Shown piece by piece: positions 1 through 8,786 of a stretch of DNA of 64,000 bases. The position numbers and the translations under genes were made by a program. The stretch covers positions 2,192,896-2,256,895 of the forward strand of contig NZ_LPUF01000001.1 of NCBI RefSeq assembly GCF_002072955.1, given 5' to 3'. Position 1 is the first letter of the stretch, and every line of letters starts with the position of its first letter. This DNA is from Methyloprofundus sedimenti (GTDB lineage Bacteria > Pseudomonadota > Gammaproteobacteria > Methylococcales > Methylomonadaceae). The notes under the pieces are model-generated. The model did no database searches. It had not been told where the DNA came from and saw only the letters and a program-made list of their open reading frames with translations.

Positions 1-60
1 ACTGAGATAATCGAAGACAATCTGGAATCGATTCAAGAGAATGTCGAGAATAATCCTTGA
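1..60 (+). CDS. 3' end of an unidentified gene (partial)
   Basis: An open frame runs from the first base of the window to a TGA at 58-60 and encodes an acidic 19-residue tail (TEIIEDNLESIQENVENNP). The gene begins outside the window. The tail is too short to name a family. It could also be a chance open frame, since only 57 coding bases are visible. Confidence 0.3.
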   Translation, partial: TEIIEDNLESIQENVENNP

Positions 61-150
61 GACCATTCTGATAGACAACTGTTGATATCCTGATCTACTT
101 GAGCATGAATTGCTAACAGGCATGTATTGAAATAATTATTAACATCATTA

Positions 151-180
151 GTCTCGTTCCCACGCTCTGCGCGGGAATGA
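151..180. repeat. Palindromic REP-like repeat, copy 1
   Basis: A short inverted repeat, TTCCCACGC ... GCGCGGGAA, forms a hairpin just downstream of the minus-strand hvf operon. Its core (tctcgttcccacgctctgcg, 152-171) recurs on the opposite strand at 27165-27184 with two mismatches, so it is a dispersed family. Its position past the last operon gene could let it act as a transcription terminator or 3' stabiliser (inference). Confidence 0.5.
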
Positions 181-218
181 ATGGAGCGATGCTCAGCGTC
201 GCGGAATTCAGAGCCTGT

Positions 219-791
219 TTAGTTCTTTCTATATTGAGTTAAGACATAATCTAAACTCCATTTCCCCGGTCCATTAAACAGTAATGGCATAAACATGATC
301 AGGTAAAGCAGTGGCAATTTAAAATTTCCATGGCCTTTATTGCTAATCGCGTAGCCTTGCCATAGTTCCGCCAGTGTGCTCCATTCGGCAGGCCAATGGA
401 CGGTATTAATCGCAACGATGGTTAGTATGATTAACGATAATGAAAAAAAGCGTGTCCCTAAACCCAGTAGTAAAGCAATAGCACCGATAATTTCGATCCA
501 GGTTCCCATAGTCCAAAGCATATCGTTGGACAACAGACTAAAGGGTAGAGGGAAGGTGATATGACTAAACCAGTTCTCGCCTGTATATTTCATCATGCCA
601 GCCTCCCAGAATTCATAAGCCAGTATCAAACGAAATAAGAAAGGTGGTAGTGGAGCTGCACAGTCGTTAAGTAACGCTATGATTTTGTCATAGGCCGCGA
701 AGAGAGATGAATGCTTGAGGTTTTGGCTGATGGCAGGCTCGGCATTGTTTGCTTCTGTGTTGATTATTGATTGCGAGATTTTAATGTTCAT
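219..791 (-). CDS. DoxX-family membrane protein of the copper-RiPP operon
   Basis: Last gene of the minus-strand hvf operon, about 190 residues with roughly four hydrophobic segments. The DoxX-like N-terminal helix region carries LFRLILAYEFWEAGMMKYTG, and GNFKLPLLYLIMFMPLLFNG lies near the C-terminus. DoxX proteins regularly accompany DUF692/DUF2063 genes in bufferin/Hvf operons, where they are proposed to act in the membrane; their reaction is unknown. The ATG at 791 overlaps the 3' end of hvfC by about 11 bases, indicating translational coupling. A TTG at 803 would add four residues, but the ATG is preferred. Confidence 0.85.
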   Translation of the reverse strand: MNIKISQSIINTEANNAEPAISQNLKHSSLFAAYDKIIALLNDCAAPLPPFLFRLILAYEFWEAGMMKYTGENWFSHITFPLPFSLLSNDMLWTMGTWIEIIGAIALLLGLGTRFFSLSLIILTIVAINTVHWPAEWSTLAELWQGYAISNKGHGNFKLPLLYLIMFMPLLFNGPGKWSLDYVLTQYRKN

Positions 792-1599
792 GCTGGGCTC
801 CAATAATAATATGTTGTGTTTTTAGTTGCTGCAATATGTCAGAGCCGAAAGGTAAAATGGTTTCATAGACGTCATAACGCAGTTCAGCCGCTAACTGAAG
901 TAATGCCTGTTCACCTGTGCTAAATCCTTCTTGCATTAATTCAATTAGCCTTGCTGTTACGGCATTCAGTTCAATAAAATAAATTTTAAAGTCTGCATCT
1001 CTGATGCCAGCTAAAATAACTGGTTCCTGTGCGTAGGGAGTAGGACGGTTTTTCCAGTTTTTCCAGTGTTCCTCCGCAGGGCTAATTGATTGCACTGGAA
1101 AGCGGTACTGTAGCAAATGCAAAACGGGATTGAGTGCTGGTGTGATTGCTAATAAGTCATCGTTAATGGCAAATATAGGATTAACTTTAGCTGGTTTTTC
1201 AGTTTCCAGAACTAATTCCATCCATTCATAATGCGCAAGGTCATTCATGAATTCCGGCAATTCTATTTGAGAATTTTCATTTATCAGGTAATCGATAAAT
1301 TCATCGGGTATTTCACGGTACAAGGGCGATTGACAGCGATGCCCCCGGATGAATTCCTGCACTAATTCCTGCCAGAGCGCAGCCCCTAATAATTCACGAG
1401 TAATGGGGAAACAGGTATGCAGACTAGCATCTATTTTACTGTGCAAGAGTTTTGCATAGATGTTAACTCTCGTTGGTAATGATGCTGGTAAACTTTCATC
1501 ATTCTGCGGATTGCGCAAATAATCAACAAACTGGTGCTGGTAGTTTAGAAATGAAGGAAGCTTGGTTTTATCAGGTTGAGTGTTCATAGGTGGTGGCAT
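781..1599 (-). CDS. hvfC: HvfC/BufC-like DUF2063 partner of the MNIO enzyme
   Basis: A 272-residue protein of the DUF2063 type: an N-terminal region (residues about 15-110, with NYQHQFVDYLRNP and RVNIYAKLLHSKIDASL) followed by a C-terminal winged-helix-like part ending near LPFGSDILQQLKTQ. In characterised RiPP systems this partner binds the precursor leader and forms a complex with the DUF692 oxidase. The start at 1599 follows a good AGGAG seven bases upstream; a second ATG lies four codons in. It sits 9 bases after hvfB and overlaps the DoxX gene. The function is from family knowledge; the fold is not shown here. Confidence 0.85.
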   Translation of the reverse strand: MPPPMNTQPDKTKLPSFLNYQHQFVDYLRNPQNDESLPASLPTRVNIYAKLLHSKIDASLHTCFPITRELLGAALWQELVQEFIRGHRCQSPLYREIPDEFIDYLINENSQIELPEFMNDLAHYEWMELVLETEKPAKVNPIFAINDDLLAITPALNPVLHLLQYRFPVQSISPAEEHWKNWKNRPTPYAQEPVILAGIRDADFKIYFIELNAVTARLIELMQEGFSTGEQALLQLAAELRYDVYETILPFGSDILQQLKTQHIIIGAQHEH

Positions 1600-1608
1600 G
1601 AGATACTC

Positions 1609-2457
1609 CTAAGCACTTTTTCTAAGTGTCTGAAGCAACGACTGGTTTTGTATTGAAGCAATCTTTTCAACTTCACTCACCAGATCGGCTAAAGGGGGAA
1701 TATTGCAATCCCTTTCTAGCAATGTCGGGAATACTCCAAATTGTTCATAGGCAATTTCCAGCAAGCGCCATACGGGGTCAATCACAGCTTGTCCATGGCT
1801 GTCGATAATTAAATCAGGGCTATCATGATCATGGCCGGCAACATGACCATACACAATCCGTTCTCCAGGTAAGCCTAATAAAAATTGTTCCGGGTCATAG
1901 CCATGATTTACACTGTTGACGTAGATATTATTAACGTCTAGATGCAACCAGCAGTCAGCTTCTTCAATAACGGCACGGATAAAGTTTAACTCATCCATAT
2001 CAGAGATAGGTGATGCCGCATAATAGGAGGCATTTTCAATCGCTATCGGTTGTTCCAGAATGTCCTGTGCACGCCGAATACGGGCTGCAACATAATGCAC
2101 CGCTTCTTCGGTAAAAGGAATCGGCAAAAGATCATATAAATGACCCTGATTAGCGCAATAACTTAAATGTTCCGTATACAGTCGGATTTTATGTTCTGCC
2201 AAAAAATCCTTAATGCGATGCAAAAATGCCTCGTCTAAAGGGTCAGGTCCACCGATGGAAAGTGATAATCCGTGAGCGACAAAGAGATATCGCTCGGTAA
2301 ACCAGCGAAAATCCTGGGCTCTTTTGCCACCCAGATCGAGATAGTTTTCTGGTGAGATTTCAAAAAAATCAATAGAGCTCGGAACGCCGGTCATCAACGG
2401 AAGCATATGCTCCCGCCGAAGACCCAGTCCGGCTCCGTCTAAATGCAGACTATTCAT
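1609..2457 (-). CDS. hvfB: DUF692/MNIO oxidative RiPP-maturation enzyme
   Basis: A 282-residue DUF692 (multinuclear non-haem iron oxidative enzyme) protein with a TIM-barrel type sequence. Conserved metal-ligand motifs are all visible: EISPENYL near residue 33, YTEHLSYC near 94, IENASYYA near 140, HLDVNNIYVN near 172, YGHVAGHD near 203 and LLERDCNIPP near 247. Relatives convert precursor cysteines to oxazolone/thioamide groups that bind copper. The direct neighbour is a Cys-repeat precursor gene 18 bases upstream, which strongly supports that role. Substrate and chemistry in this organism are inferred from the family. Nothing looks truncated; the length is normal. Confidence 0.92.
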   Translation of the reverse strand: MNSLHLDGAGLGLRREHMLPLMTGVPSSIDFFEISPENYLDLGGKRAQDFRWFTERYLFVAHGLSLSIGGPDPLDEAFLHRIKDFLAEHKIRLYTEHLSYCANQGHLYDLLPIPFTEEAVHYVAARIRRAQDILEQPIAIENASYYAASPISDMDELNFIRAVIEEADCWLHLDVNNIYVNSVNHGYDPEQFLLGLPGERIVYGHVAGHDHDSPDLIIDSHGQAVIDPVWRLLEIAYEQFGVFPTLLERDCNIPPLADLVSEVEKIASIQNQSLLQTLRKSA

Positions 2458-2475
2458 GACGGGAGCCTCTTCTTT

Positions 2476-2841
2476 TTATTGAGCGGTATCAGGTTTATCC
2501 ATGGTTCCGTTACAACCACCTTCTTTCATCTTATCGCCACATTTGCCTTCTTGCGCTTTTTCCATGGTGCCATTACAGTCACCTTCTTTCCTTTTATCGC
2601 CGCTTTTTCCTTCTTTCGCTTTTCCCATCTCTCCGTTACAACCGCCTTCTTTCATTTTCATATCGCCACATTTACCTTCACCGCATTTACCATCAAGGCC
2701 TTTTTCCATTTCGGCTAAGTGTGTTGCAGTAGTAATGTTTTGTAGGGCAAAAGGGCTTTCTCCCGCTTGAGCTAAAGGTGTGGCTAACAAAGAGGCTGCG
2801 AATGCACCGCCTAAGGAAGTAATGAGTTTAATTTTGTTCAT
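2476..2841 (-). CDS. hvfA: HvfA/bufferin-like secreted Cys-repeat precursor peptide
   Basis: A 121-residue precursor. Residues 1-26 are a Sec-type signal peptide ending AQA, followed by a leader-like region to about residue 50 and a low-complexity core. The core holds DGKCG, EGKCG and EGKCG motifs alternating with KEGGCNG/KEGDCNG in roughly 21-residue repeats, six cysteines in all. One unit has EGKSG, so a Cys is replaced by Ser. The EGKCG core plus an adjacent DUF692/DUF2063 pair is the hallmark of copper-binding bufferins/HvfA. It has a clear aggaga Shine-Dalgarno and is the first gene of the operon, so the promoter should lie in 2842-3000. A role in copper sequestration in the periplasm is inferred. 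Confidence 0.9.
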   Translation of the reverse strand: MNKIKLITSLGGAFAASLLATPLAQAGESPFALQNITTATHLAEMEKGLDGKCGEGKCGDMKMKEGGCNGEMGKAKEGKSGDKRKEGDCNGTMEKAQEGKCGDKMKEGGCNGTMDKPDTAQ

Positions 2842-3216
2842 GAGGGTAATCTCCTGAAATAGTGTAATGATTGTTTAGTTGTATCAGCAGCGTTAATTGC
2901 TAACGGTGATTAGTCGTTGATAGTTTGATAAGCTTACAAAATATAATAAAAAAAATATATTTGATAAAACAAAGCACAGCTTAGATAGAATGACAGATAA
3001 AAGTGCTGACTAGTTGATGTAGCAAAGCAATCAGAGCAAGGACAGTAGACTGTGAAAAAAATTCTGATCAGGCAATGTATCAGGCGCAACAATCTGGAAA
3101 AGGCCAATGGGCTGTCCGCAAGAAAATTTCTGAATAAGATGTGATTGATTCAGAGATTCAATTAAGTTCTTGAAAAAATGATATTTACATACCAATACGC
3201 TTGCACTTTCATTAAA
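2842..3216. other. Intergenic region upstream of hvfA
   Basis: AT-rich stretch between the hvf operon and a MITE-like element. It must contain the hvfA promoter reading leftward, but I cannot place -35/-10 boxes with confidence. A 65-codon open frame on the minus strand (3031-3228) has no recognisable domain, starts inside the MITE end and is probably not a gene. Confidence 0.4.
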
Positions 3217-3457
3217 CCTAGAAACCACAGTTGACCGCTATAAAATATTATAAGTGACTGAATATGAAATATAATGATCGTAAATGTTTGCCACCTGTTG
3301 GGTGACTATACTCTGCTTCACGGTTTTGTGGATAAATCTGAGCACGAAATACTGCGTTACAGCTCTTGCCAAGGGCGACGGCCATTGCCTGCAAGCTGTG
3401 CCTTGTCTTTCACACTCAGATTTTCCACAAAATTCGTACTCAACTGCGGTTTCTAGG
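3217..3457. mobile_element. 241-bp MITE-like element with ~19-bp terminal inverted repeats
   Basis: The left end cctagaaaccacagttgac (3217) is matched by the inverted right end ctgcggtttctagg (to 3457); the match extends over about 19 bases with one or two mismatches. The inside is also partly self-complementary: ccacaaaatt and cggttttgtgg, with aatctgag on both arms, form a second nested inverted repeat. It encodes no convincing protein. This organisation is that of a non-autonomous transposable element. The cognate transposase family is not identifiable here. Confidence 0.65.
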
Positions 3458-3573
3458 TTAGATCAGACAAGTTAACTTCTAAACACTGTTTACCAAATGA
3501 AAACAATCTATATACTATTAAGATCATTTTTATATAATATTATACGTATATAATACCTTTTGCTTACTATATC

Positions 3574-3583
3574 AGGTATACCT
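3574..3583. promoter_or_regulatory. Palindrome AGGTATACCT before the marR start (candidate operator)
   Basis: A perfect 10-bp palindrome ends four bases before the ATG of the MarR-family gene. A second AT-only palindrome (tatacgtata, 3541-3550) lies upstream inside a very AT-rich, promoter-like tract. MarR proteins commonly bind such dyads in their own promoters, so autoregulation is plausible but unproven. Confidence 0.35.
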
Positions 3584-3587
3584 ATTT

Positions 3588-4007
3588 ATGCAGTCAAAGT
3601 TTGGTTTTCTCAGTTATGAGATTAGTCATGTTATTAGACAGCGCTTTAATAAAGAAGCTGAAAACTTAGGGTTTACTCATGCTCAGTGGCGAGCATTAGT
3701 ATACCTTTCGGAAAATCAAAATTGTCGTCAAGTAGATTTAGCTGAAATTTTAGAAGTTAAACCCATAACTTTGGCAAGGCAAGTCGACTTACTTGAAGAA
3801 TCAGGACTGGTTCGACGCAACAAGGACAGAGAAGATAGACGTGCCTATCGATTGGAGATTTTACCAAAAGCATTACCTATTATGAAAGAACTTTGGGAAA
3901 TTGCTGATGCAATCGAAGAAGATGTATTGAATGTATTAACCACTCTAGAAAAAGAGTCTTTGTCTAAGATGCTGGTTAAGATAAAAGAAAAGCTTTTGGA
4001 AAAATAA
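3588..4007 (+). CDS. MarR-family transcriptional regulator
   Basis: A 139-residue single-domain winged-helix regulator. The DNA-binding part spans about residues 28-95: GFTHAQWRALVYLSEN, then RQVDLAEILEVKPITLARQV (recognition helix) and the wing RRNKDREDRRAYRLEI, which contains the conserved DxRxxxL-like wing motif. The flanking helices form the dimer interface. Such proteins repress genes for efflux, stress or aromatic catabolism and respond to small ligands. The next plus-strand genes are a small membrane protein and a SulP transporter, which are possible targets. A palindrome immediately upstream suggests autoregulation. Confidence 0.9.
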   Translation: MQSKFGFLSYEISHVIRQRFNKEAENLGFTHAQWRALVYLSENQNCRQVDLAEILEVKPITLARQVDLLEESGLVRRNKDREDRRAYRLEILPKALPIMKELWEIADAIEEDVLNVLTTLEKESLSKMLVKIKEKLLEK

Positions 4008-4141
4008 ATCGTAAATCATAAGTCATTCCTTAATCCTGAAAGGCATAGCTTTTATGTTAGAGTTATTTCTTTCATATTTATATTAACCCTTTTAGATACT
4101 CGGTATTTTTGGCTATGTTATATACAATGACAACGAGCTTT

Positions 4142-4666
4142 ATGAAATTCAAAAAAGTGAGCTTAATAGAAAAAGTTAAACGCTATCTTCAGAAAACTCC
4201 CTATGAAAGGCGTAATCAAAAGAGGTATGAGTCAGATCGAGAAATGTTGATAAGAGTCGCTAAAAAATTTGCTATTCTATTTTTGGTTATTTTAATATTC
4301 GATACATTACTGGATTGGTTTTTAGGGTTAATAGATGCTTTGTTACATCTGATTCATCTGGGAATTGAGGCGATTGAGTATTCAATTGAAATTTTTCTTG
4401 AGCATATCTTTCACGCCAATCACCACCAAAGTGAGATCATTATTATAAACGGTGCAATAATGATTGCTTTGTATCTTGCCCATCGTTTATACCTAGTATT
4501 TCCTCAGCTGATTACTCGTTTTAAAAGAAATTTTCTTGCTCTCTGGTTGAAGCATAAACGCCGTGAAACATTTTACTGGCGATCAATGCCCATACTTTAC
4601 AAAATCAAATGGGTTTGTGCCTATAGTTTCGGCACAACGTTGCTTTTGTTTTTTATGCTGCTTTAA
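4142..4666 (+). CDS. Small membrane protein of unknown function
   Basis: About 174 residues from the ATG at 4142 (an in-frame ATG at 4109 would add 11). The N-terminus is basic and soluble (KVKRYLQKTPYERRNQKRYE). Hydrophobic segments follow at about residues 42-65, 100-125 and at the C-terminus (TTLLLFFMLL). A His-rich loop (HIFHANHHQ) sits between two of them. No family was recognised. It lies between marR and the SulP gene on the same strand, 200 bases before the latter, so cotranscription is possible but not evident. Confidence 0.7.
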   Translation: MKFKKVSLIEKVKRYLQKTPYERRNQKRYESDREMLIRVAKKFAILFLVILIFDTLLDWFLGLIDALLHLIHLGIEAIEYSIEIFLEHIFHANHHQSEIIIINGAIMIALYLAHRLYLVFPQLITRFKRNFLALWLKHKRRETFYWRSMPILYKIKWVCAYSFGTTLLLFFMLL

Positions 4667-4868
4667 TAAAACGATAATCATCCAAACATCCAATACGAAT
4701 CCCTTAATAAAATAATGGAAAATCTACAATTTACGCCAGTCTAACAAATTTTTCCCTATTGGAAAATACCGCTTCCACGGTTTTTCTAATATTACATGCC
4801 CTATCATATTACTAACCTCTGATGATAATTAAGCTTGCATCAAAATACTTTATATTAACAGGATAACT

Positions 4869-6362
4869 ATGCTCTTACTTTCTAACAAACAAGACTGGTT
4901 TGGAAACATTCGCGGGGATGTTTTAGCTGGACTTGTTGTTGCACTTGCACTCATTCCAGAAGCCATTGCTTTTTCTATTATTGCTGGGGTAGATCCAAAA
5001 GTCGGTCTTTATGCTTCATTTTGTATTGCAGTGATCACCGCCATCGTGGGTGGACGATCAGGCATGATTAGTGCGGCAACAGGGGCAATGGCCTTGTTAA
5101 TGGTCACCTTGGTCAAAGATCATGGGCTGCAATACTTATTGGCCGCCACCTTATTAACCGGTGTTTTACAAATTATTGCGGGTTATTTAAAACTTGGCAG
5201 TTTTATGAGTTTTGTTTCTCGCTCAGTGGTTACAGGGTTTGTCAATGCGCTGGCGATACTTATTTTTATGGCGCAATTACCTGAATTAACTGATGTAACA
5301 TGGCATGTTTATGCGATGACCGCAGGAGGGTTAGCAATTATTTATTTATTTCCATATCTTCCTTTTATCGGCAAGTCAATTCCATCGCCATTGGTGTGTA
5401 TTGTGGGTTTAACTGGCTTAGCCATTTATCTAAATTTAGATATTCGTACTGTGGGTGACATGGGGGAATTACCTGATACCTTACCCATTTTTCTTTGGCC
5501 CCAAGTCCCCTTAACCTTGGAAACACTACAAATTATTTTGCCTTATTCAGTGCCTTTAGCAGTTGTCGGTTTACTGGAATCTCTGATGACAGCGACGATT
5601 GTTGATGATTTAACGGATACAGAGAGTAATAAAAACCGTGAATGTAAAGGTCAGGGTATCGCCAATATAGGTGCCGGTTTATTAGGCGGTATGGCAGGTT
5701 GTGCGATGATTGGGCAATCTATTATCAATATTAAATCAGGTGGACGTGGACGTTTATCAACCTTGTGTGCAGGTGTTTTTTTACTGCTCATGGTGGTTTT
5801 TATGGATGAGTGGTTAAAGAAAATTCCTATGGCTGCACTGGTTGCTGTAATGATTATGGTGTCCATTGGTACTTTTAGCTGGAGTTCAATTATTGATATT
5901 AAAAAGCACCCGCTATCTGCTAATATCATTATGCTGGCAACGGTCGCTGTAGTGGTCTGGACTCATAATCTGGCCATTGGTGTTTTTGTCGGTGTATTAC
6001 TTGCCTCGCTCTTCTTTGCAAATAAAATCAGTCATTTTATGTACGTTGAATCAACGTTGGATGAAGAAAGTGATACACGTACCTATCATGTACATGGGCA
6101 AATATTCTTTAATTCAGCAGACCCTTTTGTTGCTTATTTTAATTTTAAAGAAGTTGTCGAAAAAGTGGTTATTAATTTAACTGATGCACATTTCTGGGAT
6201 CTTTCAGCTGTATCAGCCTTAGATAAAGTAGTTATTAAATTTCGTAGAGAAGGTGCGGATGTTAAATTAATAGGGTTAAATAAAGCCAGTACCACCATAA
6301 TAGACCGTTTTGGTGTACATGATAATCCTGAAGAAATTGAAAAAGTAATGGGGGGCCACTAA
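4869..6362 (+). CDS. SulP-family inorganic anion transporter with STAS domain
   Basis: A 497-residue SulP/SLC26 protein. The N-terminal half carries the signature [20 protein letters not shown] followed by [12 protein letters not shown], and about 11-12 hydrophobic segments reach to residue ~385. The C-terminal STAS domain runs from about residue 395 ([15 protein letters not shown] ... [12 protein letters not shown]). Family members move sulfate, bicarbonate or other anions; the substrate here cannot be told. The stop codon shares a base with the start of the downstream universal-stress gene, a common SulP-Usp pairing that suggests regulation of transport by the Usp protein. Confidence 0.92.
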   Translation: MLLLSNKQDWFGNIRGDVLAGLVVALALIPEAIAFSIIAGVDPKVGLYASFCIAVITAIVGGRSGMISAATGAMALLMVTLVKDHGLQYLLAATLLTGVLQIIAGYLKLGSFMSFVSRSVVTGFVNALAILIFMAQLPELTDVTWHVYAMTAGGLAIIYLFPYLPFIGKSIPSPLVCIVGLTGLAIYLNLDIRTVGDMGELPDTLPIFLWPQVPLTLETLQIILPYSVPLAVVGLLESLMTATIVDDLTDTESNKNRECKGQGIANIGAGLLGGMAGCAMIGQSIINIKSGGRGRLSTLCAGVFLLLMVVFMDEWLKKIPMAALVAVMIMVSIGTFSWSSIIDIKKHPLSANIIMLATVAVVVWTHNLAIGVFVGVLLASLFFANKISHFMYVESTLDEESDTRTYHVHGQIFFNSADPFVAYFNFKEVVEKVVINLTDAHFWDLSAVSALDKVVIKFRREGADVKLIGLNKASTTIIDRFGVHDNPEEIEKVMGGH

Positions 6363-7228
6363 TGAAAAACCAACAACCTAACGTTCTCGCCTGCATTGAC
6401 GGGGCTATGCTCACTGAAGCCGTTTGCGACTATGCCGTCTGGATTGCTCAACGTGTAAATGTGCCGTTAGAATTATTACATACGATAAACCATCATCATG
6501 AAACAGCTACCACTACTAATTTGTCGGGTAATATCGGTTTAGGCAGTCAGGAGCATTTGCTGGAAGAAATCAGCGAGCTGGAGCAACAACAAAGTAAGCT
6601 CAAATTGAAAAGAGGTAAATTATTGTTGCAAGCGGCAAAAAATCATGTGATAGCAGCAGGTATCTCTGATCCAATCTGTAGCAAGCTGCATGGCGGGCTC
6701 ATAGAATCCTTAATTGAACTGGAAGAAAACATACGTGTATTGGTGCTTGGTGTTCGTGGTCAAGTGCATGATAACCAGGCGAATAAAATAGGTGCCAAGC
6801 TGGAGTCCGTGATCCGTTCCTTGCATCGCCCCATTTTGATTGTCAATGACAAATTTAAAGCACCCGAACGTATTATGATTGCCTATGATGGCAGTAAAGC
6901 CGCTGATAAAGCCGTAGATATGGTCGCTGTCAGCCCTTTATATAAAGGATTGAGTTGTCATTTAGTCTGTGTTAATAATGCAGATACAGCAGCCAAACTT
7001 CTCGAGCAAGCAACACATAAATTGCAAGCAACAGGTCATCTTGAAATCACCTCCGTTAAACTTACAGGCAAGGCTGATCAAGCATTATGTGACTATCAAC
7101 AACAGCATGATATTGACCTGACAGTCATGGGCGCATTCAGTCATAACCGATTGCATGACATGGTACTTGGCAGCTTTACTCATAAAATGCTGGTTAATAC
7201 TAATAAGCCGTTGCTTTTACTTAGATAA
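6362..7228 (+). CDS. Tandem-domain universal stress protein
   Basis: A 288-residue protein with two Usp domains: residues 1-~155 (start NVLACIDGAMLTEAVCDYAV, end RPILIVND) and ~160-288 (RIMIAYDGSKAADKAVDMV ... GSFTHKMLVNTNKPLLLL). The C-terminal domain ends in the GSFTHKML-type motif of ATP-binding Usp proteins (GxxxxxxL, then the terminal strand). It is translationally coupled to the SulP gene (TAATG), so it most likely acts with that transporter at the inner face of the membrane. Confidence 0.9.
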   Translation: MKNQQPNVLACIDGAMLTEAVCDYAVWIAQRVNVPLELLHTINHHHETATTTNLSGNIGLGSQEHLLEEISELEQQQSKLKLKRGKLLLQAAKNHVIAAGISDPICSKLHGGLIESLIELEENIRVLVLGVRGQVHDNQANKIGAKLESVIRSLHRPILIVNDKFKAPERIMIAYDGSKAADKAVDMVAVSPLYKGLSCHLVCVNNADTAAKLLEQATHKLQATGHLEITSVKLTGKADQALCDYQQQHDIDLTVMGAFSHNRLHDMVLGSFTHKMLVNTNKPLLLLR

Positions 7229-7858
7229 CTATCGCTTTATATTAGGGTATTTGTCTTCGATGAGTACCCTGATATAACTGGTAAGTACTATTTCATGAAA
7301 TTCATCCAAATTGATATACTTACGCAGTCACGTTTGCGGATTTTGAAAATACCTGAAATTTTGGGTTCAAAAGTGTTTTTGTGTGTATCTTGAATGTTCT
7401 TTTTACATTATTAAGACAGTCTTTTATCGTTTCTTTAAAATGAAAAAATACATAATCTTTTCCAGTTTTTTCTTCGTCTAATAAAGGCTTGGATTCATTT
7501 CCTAAAAAAATCTCTGGTTTCTCTGGGTCTGCTTTTTATGGAATAGCAGTCATTTTTCGACACTTCATTTCAGGGTGATTATGTCTGAACCCATGATAAG
7601 TCTCATCGATTTCATCTTCTGTAAATTTTATTTTGAGCATGAATAAGTGGTCCAATAAAATTTATAAATGATAGCAATATTTTTACGCATCCCTGATCGC
7701 GCGAAGTATATATGATTTCATCCGACAGATTCATAGAATGCCTGCATATTAATTTAATATAAGTAAGTCCATAGATACTGGACATTGCTAAACAAAGTAT
7801 ATTCTCAGTAAAATGTAAAGCTTATGTTGCTGCTGTATATTAATTTAAGGTAATTGAC
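7229..7858. other. 630-bp gap with hairpin and decayed coding remnants
   Basis: An inverted repeat, tagggta ... taccctg (about 7241-7273), follows the usp gene. It has no clear T-run, so it is at best a weak terminator. The middle of the gap reads on the minus strand as a degraded open frame broken by stops, starting near 7641 (LKIKFTEDEIDETYHGFRHN). It resembles the helix-turn-helix start of a transposase-type protein but is too eroded to name. A solo copy of the gcgcgaagtata repeat end lies at 7697-7710. Confidence 0.4.
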
Positions 7859-8293
7859 GTGAATAAATTTAACTTTCTAAGTTTTATACTCCGCCTGGCG
7901 GGAGCAATAGCACTGGTACTATTAACGTTTAATCCGGCGGGTTATTCATATTTTCATTGGGTTCAGAATGCGCTTGCAAGTGAGGGAACGGGATTTGAGG
8001 CTGAGCATGCATTTTGCGGTGTTGTTATCTTGATTGGCTGGACTATTCTGATAAGATCAACTTTTCGGGCTTTGGGCGCGCTAGGCTTAATTTTGGCAAT
8101 TGCATTTATAGGCACTCTGGTTTGGCTTATGACCAGTTATGGAGTGGTTGAAGTGGGATCCTCCACTGCAATTACCTGGGCTGCTTTAATCAGTCTTGCC
8201 GCATTATTAGCAATAGGCTTGTCATGGTCACATATTCGTAGACGCTTGACGGGGCAGGTTGATGTTGATGATGTAGATGATCTTCGAGATTAA
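7859..8293 (+). CDS. DUF6524-like four-helix membrane protein
   Basis: A 144-residue integral membrane protein starting with GTG. Four hydrophobic segments are visible (about residues 8-25, 50-68, 72-92 and 105-125), and the tail is acidic (DVDDVDDLRD). The opening FILRLAGAIALVLLTFNPAG and YSYFHWV match the DUF6524 pattern as I remember it. No function is known for the family. It stands alone, with decayed sequence on both sides. Confidence 0.75.
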   Translation: MNKFNFLSFILRLAGAIALVLLTFNPAGYSYFHWVQNALASEGTGFEAEHAFCGVVILIGWTILIRSTFRALGALGLILAIAFIGTLVWLMTSYGVVEVGSSTAITWAALISLAALLAIGLSWSHIRRRLTGQVDVDDVDDLRD

Positions 8294-8345
8294 GTCTTTA
8301 TTGGTTCAGAAACAAGGGACAGAAGGTACCCAGATATAGTCAGAA

Positions 8346-8591
8346 TCAGGTTAGCCAAATATTTATCCTTGATGCTGTATCGCATATGTAACCGCGCGAA
8401 GTATATAAGCAAATAATAGAATCCAGGGCATCTTCATTACTTTTTAGAGCCTGCTCCTGTAATGATTCAGTATGAGAATCATTCATTATTTGACGGGTTA
8501 GCTCCTTTATCTCTAGCTTCAGAATCCTGCTGGCTTTAAGGTTGCCTAGTAACGCTGCCAGCTTTATTTGTCTCGCTCTTCTTTCTGTCAC
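8346..8591 (-). pseudogene. Possible C-terminal remnant of a DUF429-like protein
   Basis: An 81-codon frame ending in NEDALDSIICLY and then sequence supplied by a repeat end. The motif EDALDxxxCxY resembles the C-terminus of DUF429 (RNase-H-like) proteins. The last 15-20 codons coincide with the dispersed gcgcgaagtatata repeat (8381-8407), so the frame appears to have been truncated and re-terminated by that insertion. The assignment rests on one motif. Confidence 0.3.
8381..8407. repeat. Solo end of the gcgcgaagtata repeat family
   Basis: This stretch (cgcatatgtaaccgcgcgaa, then gtatata) is nearly identical, in reverse orientation, to the left end of the 159-bp element at 24412-24570, and shares its core with 7697-7710. 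It is probably a remnant of the same non-autonomous element. Confidence 0.55.
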
Positions 8592-8786
8592 TTTTCCTTT
8601 TTATATTTTAGTCGTTTAATTAGGGAAAAGATTTCAATCAGAACAGGGTTCGGGTAGCATTCAATCTGCCATTGATTGCCCTTTAAATGGTTAAACCCAG
8701 CCTTTATTTGTATTATCCGGCTATTAATAACAGTAAATGTTTTATAATAGTTTAATCTCATTTCACATTAAATCTTGTTAGTTTAA

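Noticed and set aside
2443-2770. Plus-strand Phe/Pro/Ser-rich frames of about 90 codons opposite hvfA
   Set aside because: They are the antisense of the low-complexity Cys-repeat precursor; their repetitiveness simply mirrors hvfA.
3274-3475. 60-63 codon frames with start codons
   Set aside because: They lie almost wholly inside the 241-bp palindromic element and show no domain.
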